A stretch of DNA of 11,506 nt from GWA1-54-10 sp964349675 (GTDB taxonomy: Bacteria; Patescibacteriota; Minisyncoccia; Phycocordibacterales; SBAW01): the NCBI GenBank assembly GCA_964349675.1, contig CAYGHD010000018.1, positions 1 through 11,506 on the forward strand. Direction: 5' to 3'. The translations under genes were made by a program, and so were the position numbers. Within the stretch, counting starts at the first letter, position 1. Every line of letters begins with the position of its first letter. Of this stretch, positions 6,584-11,506 are shown one piece after another. The notes below the pieces were generated by a model that was given only the letters and a program-made list of their open reading frames with translations, was not told where the DNA came from and made no database searches.

Positions 6584-6609
6584 ACTGCTCGTTTGGTATA
6601 CTGAGCAGT
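6584..6609. repeat. Inverted repeat flanking an extended -10 box
   Basis: ACTGCTC (6584-6590) and GAGCAGT (6603-6609) form a perfect 7-bp inverted repeat around 12 bases. The central 12 bases contain the TGGTATACT extended -10 element of the downstream RNA gene. The first arm starts immediately after the ndk stop. No T-run follows, so it is not an intrinsic terminator. It could be an operator or an mRNA end-protecting hairpin. Confidence 0.5.
6594..6602 (+). promoter_or_regulatory. Extended -10 promoter of ncRNA gene
   Basis: TGG followed by TATACT (6597-6602) matches an extended -10 element. A weak TCGACG (6573-6578) lies 18 bases upstream in the -35 position. The predicted start is about 6609-6611, the first base pairs of the predicted RNA fold, and no ORF of known type follows. 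Confidence 0.55.
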
Positions 6610-6760
6610 AGGACAGCGGAGGCAAATGTCCTTAAGTGTTTTGCAGGGAGTTCGCTGTGGCGGGGCACCGTGGTGTACCGCTTAGAACACCCACGTATCT
6701 TATGTAAGACACTTGCTTCCGCTTTCCGCAAAAAATCCGCACTACTGGTGCGGATTTTTT
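6610..6760 (+). ncRNA. Rod-like structured RNA, candidate 6S RNA
   Basis: About 150 bases lie between an extended -10 promoter and a strong terminator, with no plausible coding sequence. By eye it folds into one long interrupted hairpin. GGA 6611-6613 pairs with 6725-6727. AGCGGAGGCA 6615-6624 pairs with TGCTTCCGCT 6714-6723, including one G-U. AGTGTTTT 6635-6642 pairs with AAGACACT 6706-6713, including one G-U. GGG 6646-6648 pairs with 6690-6692, and GTTC 6650-6653 with GAAC 6685-6688. GCGG 6660-6663 pairs with CCGC 6678-6681, and CAC with GTG at the tip. A ten-base 5' bulge (6625-6634) and a bubble whose 3' side (6693-6705) makes a mini-hairpin recall the central bubble of 6S RNA. The SRP, tmRNA and RNase P core motifs I know are absent. 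RNA gene likely; 6S identity is inference. Confidence 0.6.
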
Positions 6761-6762
6761 GC
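6728..6762 (+). terminator. Perfect 15-bp intrinsic terminator after ncRNA
   Basis: GCAAAAAATCCGCAC (6728-6742) and GTGCGGATTTTTTGC (6748-6762) are exact reverse complements around a TACTG loop. The T-run 6755-6760 gives the release site on the plus strand, and the matching A-run would make it work in the other direction as well. It ends the candidate 6S-like transcript and separates it from the metallo-beta-lactamase gene. Confidence 0.9.
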
Positions 6763-6796
6763 GTCCTAGGCGTGGTCTTTAGACGGCAAAGCGCGG

Positions 6797-6802
6797 TATA
6801 CT
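6797..6802 (+). promoter_or_regulatory. -10 box of the MBL-fold gene
   Basis: TATACT lies ten bases before the ATG at 6813, so a transcript starting around 6809 would have a leader of only a few bases. No good -35 is visible 16-18 bases upstream. The preceding terminator at 6728-6762 makes a separate promoter here necessary. Confidence 0.45.
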
Positions 6803-6812
6803 TACCCCTGTC

Positions 6813-8210
6813 ATGCAATCAACCATACATTTTTACGGAGGCACAGGGACGGTCACTGGTTCAAACTTTTTGTTTACTCCCAACAGTGCTGGGGAGGATG
6901 CAAAAGTAAATATTTTAATCGACTGCGGCCTTTTTCAGGGCAAACATTCTTTTGAAGACGATAACTGGAACCCGTTTCCCTTTGATCCAAAAAATATTTC
7001 TACTCTTGTGGTGACACATGCGCATATCGACCATATTGGCCGCATCCCAAAGTTAGTGAAAGACGGATTTCGAGGAACTATTATTTCTACTGAGGCCACA
7101 AAAGCGCTCGCCGAACCGCTGCTACTTGACGCGATGGAGCTGTCGGGCCGCACGGCGCTCAAAATCGGCAAAGAGCCGCTCTATACCGAGAAAGACATCG
7201 CGCAAGCGATGCGTCAGTGGCGCACCGTGCCCTATCATACAGCGCATGATGTAGGAGAGGGGATATCGCTCGAGTTTTTAAACGCCGGGCATATTTTAGG
7301 TTCCGCAATGGCTCGTTTTACTCGCGGGGACAAGACGCTCGTGTTTACCGGGGACTTAGGAGGCGGCAACTCGCCCTTGTTGTCGGCAGTCGAGACCCCC
7401 GTTGGTACAAATTATCTTGTCATGGAGAGTGTCTATGGCAATCGTACCCGTCCTGACGACACTAAGCGCCGCGACATGCTTGAAAAGATATTGGAGGACG
7501 CTGTTGCGTTGGGGGGTACGCTGCTCATCCCCGCATTTTCAACTGAGCGCACCCAGGATTTATTATTTGAAATCCGCTCATTATATACAGAAAAACGCGT
7601 CACCTCGGTGCCGGTGTACATAGACTCGCCGCTTGCACAGCGAATCACTGATGCATATCTGGCGCATCCCGAATATTTTAGTGCGGACATTGAAGCACGC
7701 GTGCGGGGTGGTGAAAAAATCTTTTCTTTTCCAGAGCTGCAAATCGTTGAGGGCCGGGAAGAGTCGGAAAAAATCAGAGTCCAATCAGGGCCTAAAATTA
7801 TTATTGCAGGCTCAGGCATGAGCAACGGCGGCAGGGTCGTGGGGCATGAGGCCCAAATACTCCCAGACGAAAAATCGACGCTACTTATTGTGGGGTACCA
7901 GTCTGCAGGCAGTTTGGGGCGGCAATTGCTGGAAGGTGCAAAAATAGTCACCATACACGGCGAAAAGATACCCGTGCGGTGTAAGGTTGTTGTGCTGTAT
8001 GGATACTCGGCCCACATGGATGGTGAACAGTTGCTCGAGTTTGTAAATGCAATCGCCGACACTCCAGAACATAAGGACGTGCTCTCGAATGTTTTTGTTG
8101 TTATGGGCGAGCCTGCCGCATCAAGTTTTTTGGTGCAGCGCATCCGCGATTATTTGGGTGTGCGTGCTGTGGCGCCTGAGTCGGGGGATACGGCAGAAAT
8201 CGATTTCTAG
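6813..8210 (+). CDS. MBL-fold beta-CASP ribonuclease-like metallohydrolase
   Basis: This 465-residue protein belongs to the metallo-beta-lactamase, beta-CASP group of zinc nucleases acting on RNA. The zinc motif HAHIDH is at 69-74. The third-motif histidine is His160 (NAGHILGSA) and the fourth motif is FTGDLG with Asp181. Beta-CASP features follow: MESVYGNR (204-211), PAFSTERTQDLLFEI (240-254), GSGMSNGGRVVGH (333-345) and the C-terminal GYSAHMD with His401. This is the YSH1/CPSF-like single-module architecture and differs from RNase J, which has an added C-terminal domain. It may take part in RNA processing or decay, a role inferred from family only. It is transcribed from its own promoter after the ncRNA terminator. 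An SLOG gene follows 16 bases downstream. Confidence 0.9.
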   Translation: MQSTIHFYGGTGTVTGSNFLFTPNSAGEDAKVNILIDCGLFQGKHSFEDDNWNPFPFDPKNISTLVVTHAHIDHIGRIPKLVKDGFRGTIISTEATKALAEPLLLDAMELSGRTALKIGKEPLYTEKDIAQAMRQWRTVPYHTAHDVGEGISLEFLNAGHILGSAMARFTRGDKTLVFTGDLGGGNSPLLSAVETPVGTNYLVMESVYGNRTRPDDTKRRDMLEKILEDAVALGGTLLIPAFSTERTQDLLFEIRSLYTEKRVTSVPVYIDSPLAQRITDAYLAHPEYFSADIEARVRGGEKIFSFPELQIVEGREESEKIRVQSGPKIIIAGSGMSNGGRVVGHEAQILPDEKSTLLIVGYQSAGSLGRQLLEGAKIVTIHGEKIPVRCKVVVLYGYSAHMDGEQLLEFVNAIADTPEHKDVLSNVFVVMGEPAASSFLVQRIRDYLGVRAVAPESGDTAEIDF

Positions 8211-8219
8211 TGCTACTAT
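8211..8219 (+). promoter_or_regulatory. Extended -10 of the SLOG gene
   Basis: TGC plus TACTAT (8214-8219) fits an extended -10 element. It starts at the base after the preceding stop codon and ends seven bases before the ATG at 8227. A start there would give a leaderless transcript. No -35 is obvious, and the gene could instead be read through from upstream. Confidence 0.35.
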
Positions 8220-8226
8220 TGTCTTT

Positions 8227-8895
8227 ATGACATCTATACCAACCATCATTACCAACACGGCAGAGCCTACCATCCCACGCAACACCAGCGTCACGGTTGA
8301 CCCAAAACATCAGCATCTGCAAATTAAAATCGGCGTGTCGGGCGCTGCAGAGACAGGGCATTGCGGCATCGACGCGTACGACCAAGGGCTTGAGCTTGGG
8401 CGCCAGATTGTCGCACATGATGCTGCGGTGGTGACGGGTGCTACCACCGGCTTTCCACTATGGGCTGCGATGGGGGCAAAACAAGCGGGTGGTACGTCGA
8501 TAGGGATCTCCCCGGCAAACTCAGAAAAAGAGCATATCGAGATGTACAATCTCCCTGTTGAGTATATGGATCTCATTATGTACACAGGGTTTGGATTCCC
8601 TGGTCGTGATTTAATTTTTACCCGCTCGGTTGATGGGATGCTCTTTGGGTGCGGACGCATCGGCACCATCCATGAGTTCACTATCGCGTTTGAAGATAAA
8701 AAACCAATCGGTATTTTGGAAGGGGAGTGGGAGACTGATGAAGTGATCCGCGATATTCTTAAAAACGGCCATCGACCAAACGACCATATCATTTTCGACA
8801 CTGACCCAAAAGCCCTGGTAGAAAAAGTGATTGAGCTGGTTAAAAAAGACAAAGCAAATCGTGCGTCATTTCGGTTCCAGTCTATTGAAGAATAA
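8227..8895 (+). CDS. SLOG/LOG-superfamily Rossmann protein
   Basis: The 222-residue product has the SLOG fold seen in LOG-type and TIGR00725-like nucleotide-binding proteins. Strand IKIGVSGAA is at 33-41. AAVVTGATTGFPLWAAMGAKQAGGTSIGISP spans 66-96 with the usual GAKxAGG helix-turn. GFGFPGRDLIFTRSVDGMLF spans 121-140. GCGRIGTIHEFTIAF spans 141-155, where the family's PGGxGTxxE normally sits. KKPIGIL follows at 158-164. The Gly-Gly pair is changed to Gly-Cys-Gly-Arg, while GT and the glutamate remain. It lacks the RK motif of true cytokinin-activating LOG enzymes, so I do not assign that activity. Substrate is unknown. The first about 30 residues are low in homology. A strong terminator follows at once. 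Confidence 0.75.
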   Translation: MTSIPTIITNTAEPTIPRNTSVTVDPKHQHLQIKIGVSGAAETGHCGIDAYDQGLELGRQIVAHDAAVVTGATTGFPLWAAMGAKQAGGTSIGISPANSEKEHIEMYNLPVEYMDLIMYTGFGFPGRDLIFTRSVDGMLFGCGRIGTIHEFTIAFEDKKPIGILEGEWETDEVIRDILKNGHRPNDHIIFDTDPKALVEKVIELVKKDKANRASFRFQSIEE

Positions 8896-8926
8896 AAAAA
8901 TACCCCCAGGTGGGGGTATTTTTTTT
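8895..8926. terminator. Bidirectional terminator between convergent genes
   Basis: TACCCCC (8901-8907) pairs with GGGGGTA (8912-8918) around an AGGT loop. The flanking A-run (8895-8900) and T-run (8919-8926) provide a U-tract in either direction. It serves the SLOG gene on the plus strand and rplT on the minus strand, whose stop codon lies 14 bases beyond. The A-run shares its first base with the SLOG stop codon. Confidence 0.93.
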
Positions 8927-8940
8927 AGACGGCATGACTA

Positions 8941-9309
8941 CTAGGAAACTTTTTTGATGATTCGGGAGAAGGTCTCTGGTTTCTTCTCTGCCAAGAGCGC
9001 AAGCATTTTTCGGTTTACGACGATATCTGCTTTTTTGAGTGCGTTAATAAGGCGGCTGTATGAAAGTGGTTTGCCGGTTGCAGCAATAGCGCCCATTGTG
9101 TCGAGGCCTGCATTGATGCGAACGTTCCACAGGCGGCGAAAATCGTTCTTTTTGTCTTTGCGGTGTGCAAATGCGTACTTTCCAGCGTGGAAAATCGCCT
9201 CCTTTGCCATACGCTCCTTCTTGCTGCGGCCAAAGCGATAGCCTTTGACCATTTTAAGGACATTGCGTCGGCGCTTTAGTGATGTAACTCCTCCTTTTAC
9301 GCGTGCCAT
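8941..9309 (-). CDS. rplT: 50S ribosomal protein L20
   Basis: This 122-residue protein is L20, essential for early 50S assembly and, in E. coli and Bacillus, the autoregulator of the infC-rpmI-rplT operon. MARVKGGV at the start, the long basic helix (about residues 10-60, with RRRNVLKMVKGYRFGRSK), WNVRINAG (81-88) and the C-terminal SRLINALKKADIVVNRKMLALLA (about 85-107) are diagnostic. It is slightly longer than the usual 117 or so residues because of a short basic tail. It follows rpmI by three bases with no Shine-Dalgarno. The bidirectional terminator lies just past its stop. Confidence 0.96.
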   Translation of the reverse strand: MARVKGGVTSLKRRRNVLKMVKGYRFGRSKKERMAKEAIFHAGKYAFAHRKDKKNDFRRLWNVRINAGLDTMGAIAATGKPLSYSRLINALKKADIVVNRKMLALLAEKKPETFSRIIKKVS

Positions 9310-9312
9310 ATA

Positions 9313-9513
9313 TTAGTTCTTAGATGGGGAAGCGGTATTGATAAAACGCTGCATAACCTTTTTGGTCATCGTCAGGATCTGCGACCGGCGACCACTCATC
9401 TGATCAGAGCGTCCTTCTTTTGCATTGAAATGGTTTTGCCCTGGCTTACGCGCAACAATCTTACCGTTGCGGGTAATTTTGAGTCGTTTTGTAAATGATT
9501 TATTCGTTTTCAT
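9313..9513 (-). CDS. rpmI: 50S ribosomal protein L35
   Basis: This 66-residue, highly basic protein is L35. MKTNKSFTKRLKITRNGKI at the N-terminus and the KPGQNHFNAKE segment (23-33) match the family's KRF(K)xTxxGK and HLLxxK-like pattern, though the central histidine motif is divergent. Position between infC and rplT in the canonical order confirms it. An 85-base leader separates it from infC, the only long gap in this operon, and it contains a strong hairpin. No Shine-Dalgarno precedes the ATG; the sequence before it is GCACAGAATT. Confidence 0.93.
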   Translation of the reverse strand: MKTNKSFTKRLKITRNGKIVARKPGQNHFNAKEGRSDQMSGRRSQILTMTKKVMQRFINTASPSKN

Positions 9514-9568
9514 AATTCTGTGCTAAGTGAGTGAACAAAAGCTTGTTTTTGATTCTGAGCGAGCGACG

Positions 9569-9598
9569 ATTATATGAGAGCGAAGCTGCTCATATAAT
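9569..9598 (-). promoter_or_regulatory. Strong hairpin between infC and rpmI
   Basis: ATTATATGAG (9569-9578) and CTCATATAAT (9589-9598) are perfect 10-bp arms. The loop itself can form AGC-GCT pairs around GAA with one bulged base. On the minus strand it starts directly after the infC TAA. No U-run follows, so it is unlikely to be a terminator. In other bacteria L20 binds RNA structures near this junction. Candidate roles are an L20 operator or an RNA processing site; both are inference. Confidence 0.5.
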
Positions 9599-10114
9599 TT
9601 ACTTTTTAGCCGCCCGCTCAATGACTGTGCTTAAGCCTTTTGGGCTTTTGGCTATTGGGTCACCAATTTTATACTCTTCGGGGATGAGCTTCAAAAATCG
9701 CTCTAAACGCTCTTTAAGGAAGCCAAACTCCATGTACTTGTACCGCCCCCACAGAAAGAGGTCTATCTTGACCCGGTGCCCCTCGCGGAGCCACTCAGCA
9801 GCCCGTTTTGCTTTAAGATTAAGGTCGTTTTCGCCTGTACCGATCTTTACCTGAACGCTCTTGGTCTCTGTAGTGTGTGATTTAGCCTTTATTTCACGGC
9901 GTTTCTTCTCCTGCTCGTATTGGAATTTACCATATTCCATTATTTTTGCAACCGGTGGCACGGCATTGGGGGAGATCTCAATAAGGTCGAGTTCAAGCTC
10001 TCCGGCACGGGCCAAGGCGTCAGACAGGCTTAAAACCCCAAAATTCTCCCCCTCGGGGCCTATGACGCGGACTTCCGCCGCGCGGATCTGATTATTAATA
10101 CGGGTGGTATCCAA
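9599..10114 (-). CDS. infC: Translation initiation factor IF-3 (TTG start)
   Basis: IF-3 binds the 30S subunit, prevents subunit joining and checks the initiator tRNA and start codon. The 171-residue protein has the N-domain start RINNQIRAAEVRVIGPEG (5-22), DLIEISPNAVPPVAKIMEYGKF (43-64), a basic linker (YEQEKKRREIKAKS), and a C-domain with KTKSVQ-like segment, HRVKIDLFLWGRYKYM and TVIERAAKK at the end. No ATG exists in frame between the upstream stop (TAG at 10165-10163) and Met58 or so, well inside the protein. A non-AUG start is therefore required. TTG at 10114 fits best; CTG at 10126 is an alternative. A rare start codon also regulates E. coli infC (AUU). It heads the infC-rpmI-rplT operon. 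Confidence 0.95.
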   Translation of the reverse strand: MDTTRINNQIRAAEVRVIGPEGENFGVLSLSDALARAGELELDLIEISPNAVPPVAKIMEYGKFQYEQEKKRREIKAKSHTTETKSVQVKIGTGENDLNLKAKRAAEWLREGHRVKIDLFLWGRYKYMEFGFLKERLERFLKLIPEEYKIGDPIAKSPKGLSTVIERAAKK

Positions 10115-10129
10115 AGCAGTGTTCAGGAC

Positions 10130-10138
10130 ACTATACCA
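10130..10138 (-). promoter_or_regulatory. Extended -10 promoter of infC operon
   Basis: On the minus strand TGG plus TATAGT (10138 down to 10130) is an extended -10 element. The expected start near 10123 would leave a leader of about nine bases before the TTG at 10114. No -35 of quality is visible. It faces a second extended -10 on the plus strand 25 bases away. Confidence 0.5.
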
Positions 10139-10160
10139 GAAACATGCAGATTTGGGTAGG

Positions 10161-10169
10161 TGCTATACT
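10161..10169 (+). promoter_or_regulatory. Extended -10 promoter of the YecM-like gene
   Basis: TGC plus TATACT (10164-10169) forms an extended -10 element ending six bases before the ATG at 10176. Transcription would start at or within a base of the start codon, giving a leaderless message. It is divergent from the infC promoter in a 61-base intergenic region. Confidence 0.5.
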
Positions 10170-10175
10170 GGCGGT

Positions 10176-10685
10176 ATGGTGGACGATACACTCAGTCTCT
10201 ATTCGCAAGCTAAAGAAGCGGTCGGGTATTTTGACCTCTTTTTTAAAAAGCATAATCTTACTGGTTTGGCGCTTGCCGACCACTTGTGCTACAAATGCTC
10301 CTCGGCAGAAGAGTTTGAGCGGGTGCGCGCGTCGCTCGAACACGCTTCAGACTATATACATCAAGCGATGATTTCAGACCGTCGCATCGCGTATATCAAG
10401 TTGAGCACCCCAGTACCAACCACGCTTGGAGAGGTGCATTTTTTAGAACTCTCCGACCAAAAACCAGACGGTAGTCAAAAAAGCGGGTTTGATCATATCG
10501 AACTCTACCCGACAGGCGACGCAACGTATGAATCGCTGCTTGAGCAACTGCGCAAAAAAGACGAACACATTATCCATGTGGAGCGTCCGCATCACACCAC
10601 TGACGATGTTGTGCTGCCAAGCGGGCTGCTTGTGCGGTTTGAGCCGGAACCGCTTATTGAAAAAATAAAACGCACCGAACTCTAA
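10176..10685 (+). CDS. YecM-like VOC-superfamily protein
   Basis: The 169-residue product resembles YecM, a member of the vicinal-oxygen-chelate fold whose function is not established. Seen in the sequence: ALADHLCYKCSSAEEFERV (32-50), RRIAYIKLSTPVPTTLGEVHFLELSDQKP (69-97), GFDHIELYP (104-112) and a C-terminal VLPSGLLVRF strand (146-155). His36, Glu91, His107 and Glu109 sit where VOC metal ligands usually lie. The ATG at 10176 was preferred to a longer in-frame non-ATG option at 10104, which would overlap the infC start region and lacks homology. It stands alone between infC and the BI-1 gene and is divergent from infC. I see no terminator after it. Confidence 0.7.
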   Translation: MVDDTLSLYSQAKEAVGYFDLFFKKHNLTGLALADHLCYKCSSAEEFERVRASLEHASDYIHQAMISDRRIAYIKLSTPVPTTLGEVHFLELSDQKPDGSQKSGFDHIELYPTGDATYESLLEQLRKKDEHIIHVERPHHTTDDVVLPSGLLVRFEPEPLIEKIKRTEL

Positions 10686-10725
10686 ACCCCACTATCCCCA
10701 GTTACAAAGGTCGCATCTCCGGAGT

Positions 10726-10734
10726 TGTGGATAA
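10726..10734 (-). other. Perfect DnaA-box 9-mer
   Basis: TGTGGATAA is the exact reverse complement of the consensus DnaA box TTATCCACA. It lies in the 86-base gap between the YecM-like and BI-1 genes. A single box does not make an origin; it could be a DnaA-responsive site or chance. Confidence 0.3.
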
Positions 10735-10756
10735 GTATTGTAAAAAGTGAATACAG

Positions 10757-10762
10757 TATTAT
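10757..10762 (+). promoter_or_regulatory. -10 box of the BI-1 gene
   Basis: TATTAT matches the -10 consensus at five of six bases and ends nine bases before the ATG at 10772, leaving at most a few bases of leader. A small palindrome AATAC-A-GTATT (10750-10760) overlaps it, a possible operator. No -35 at normal spacing is visible. Confidence 0.35.
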
Positions 10763-10771
10763 CATTGCCTC

Positions 10772-11506
10772 ATGGATATACTCGCGGTCAGGACTTTCTC
10801 GATTGTTGCGGTAATGCTCGTCATTACTGCATTTAGTACTAAGCTGAATAAGGCGTTTGAAAGTAAATGGGAATTCTGGGGTTTGTTTATTGGCAGCCTC
10901 GCGTTCCTTTTTATAATCCCGGGGTTCGACTTCCCGATAAATCTGACTCTAACCCTCGTGTTTGCGGTGATTATGGGGCTAATGATAGGCCCAGGCATTA
11001 GCAGCATGATGTTTTCGTTTGTGCTGAAAAAGCAGATGTTGGCACGAGGATACACCAAAGAGCGGCTTAAAACTATTTCCGCAGAAGAGCAAAAACAATT
11101 AGTCGCAACTCTTCAAAAAGATTTGGAAAAAAATGGAGTAGAGCACGCTTCTTTTGTGCAGGATTGGAATAACATTGTGGGTCTGGCTATCTATACTACT
11201 GCGGGCATAACCATAGCAACGGCACTCACTGTGTTTTTTACCGGAATTGATTTCTCATTTCTTGGACTCGGTTTGTTTATCGCGCTCCTTGGGCTCATTG
11301 TTGTTGGTTTGCTGAACATGTTTTTCTTTAAAAGCCCGCTCATGCGCCTTATATCTGCATATATTGGCGCAGTAGTATTCTCGCTGTATCTCTTATATGA
11401 CTTCAATCGACTTAAAGAAGCTGCAGGTGATACGAGTTGGCAAACTGCCGTGCAGATCGCAGTAAGTCTCTATCTAGACATAATAAATCTCTTCGTAGAT
11501 CTCTTG
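10772..11506 (+). CDS. BI-1/YccA (TMBIM) family membrane protein, cut by edge
   Basis: This open frame runs off the right edge after 245 codons. Its C-terminus shows the BI-1 signature: LYDFNRLK around Asp210 and SLYLDIINLF around Asp236. These match the paired aspartates of the pH-gated calcium-leak site described in Bacillus YetJ. Roughly seven hydrophobic segments are visible: about 5-24, 34-50, 57-86, 134-157, 163-187, 191-209 and 222-245. A hydrophilic block of about 45 residues (87-133), rich in Lys and Glu, separates the third and fourth segments, where family members usually have a short loop. The product should be a six- or seven-helix inner-membrane protein. Very few residues are missing, judging from the family end. 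Confidence 0.85.
   Translation, partial: MDILAVRTFSIVAVMLVITAFSTKLNKAFESKWEFWGLFIGSLAFLFIIPGFDFPINLTLTLVFAVIMGLMIGPGISSMMFSFVLKKQMLARGYTKERLKTISAEEQKQLVATLQKDLEKNGVEHASFVQDWNNIVGLAIYTTAGITIATALTVFFTGIDFSFLGLGLFIALLGLIVVGLLNMFFFKSPLMRLISAYIGAVVFSLYLLYDFNRLKEAAGDTSWQTAVQIAVSLYLDIINLFVDLL

Noticed and set aside
6610..6760. SRP RNA, tmRNA or RNase P RNA
   Set aside because: The SRP apical GGAAG-type motif, a tmRNA tag frame or tRNA-like ends, and the RNase P conserved core are not seen. Length is also too short for tmRNA or RNase P.
7433..8143. Long antisense open frame (236 codons) opposite the MBL-fold gene
   Set aside because: The plus frame encodes clear zinc motifs along this whole stretch. 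The minus translation is Ser/Pro-rich with no recognisable family, as expected for a codon shadow.
8310..8852. Antisense open frame (180 codons) opposite the SLOG gene
   Set aside because: It mirrors a conserved gene, has no promoter or family resemblance, and is typical of shadow frames.
10716..10723. CTCCGGAG palindrome as operator
   Set aside because: An isolated 8-bp palindrome with no relation to a promoter element; chance is likely.

Overview
The window looks like a piece of a Candidate Phyla Radiation (Patescibacteria) genome, most likely Parcubacteria. This is inferred from the translated proteins and gene order, not from a database search. The signs are: ribosomal protein genes with no rpmD (L30) between rpsE and rplO; a guanylate kinase gene between secY and adk; almost no Shine-Dalgarno sequences; compact spacing; a lineage-style expanded nucleoside diphosphate kinase; and a Bax-inhibitor-1 type membrane protein. 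Stop codons are TAA, TAG and TGA (TGA ends map at its expected C-terminus), so the UGA-recoded code of Gracilibacteria/Absconditabacteria does not apply.

Layout. Bases 1-104 hold what looks like the right half of a terminator and a leader hairpin. Bases 105-5961 (+) carry the distal part of a spc-type operon: rpsN (S14), rpsH (S8), rplF (L6), rplR (L18), rpsE (S5), rplO (L15), secY, gmk, adk, map. Bases 5964-6583 carry ndk with its own promoter. Bases 6597-6762 carry an untranslated unit: an extended -10 promoter, a rod-like RNA with a 6S-RNA-like fold, and a perfect 15-bp terminator. Bases 6813-8895 encode a beta-CASP metallo-beta-lactamase RNase-like protein and a SLOG/LOG-superfamily protein. 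A bidirectional terminator follows, facing the minus-strand operon infC-rpmI-rplT (10114 down to 8941). Divergent from infC is a YecM/VOC-like gene (10176-10685). The right edge cuts a BI-1/YccA family membrane protein just before its C-terminus.

How it fits together. Most of the window is translation and secretion core: small- and large-subunit proteins, IF3, methionine aminopeptidase and the SecY channel. Three nucleotide kinases (gmk, adk, ndk) lie within about 2.6 kb and could together raise GMP, AMP and NDPs toward NTPs.

Points most worth a second look: the gmk P-loop has Glu in place of the catalytic Lys; there is a 6S-like RNA gene between ndk and the RNase-like gene; several -10 boxes sit only 6-10 bases before start codons, suggesting leaderless or nearly leaderless mRNAs; infC must start at a non-AUG codon; and ndk and the BI-1 gene carry unusual insertions. 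I found no CRISPR array, transposon, tRNA or rRNA gene. I do not see a convincing wholly new multi-gene system here; the novelty candidates are the RNA gene and the altered kinase.
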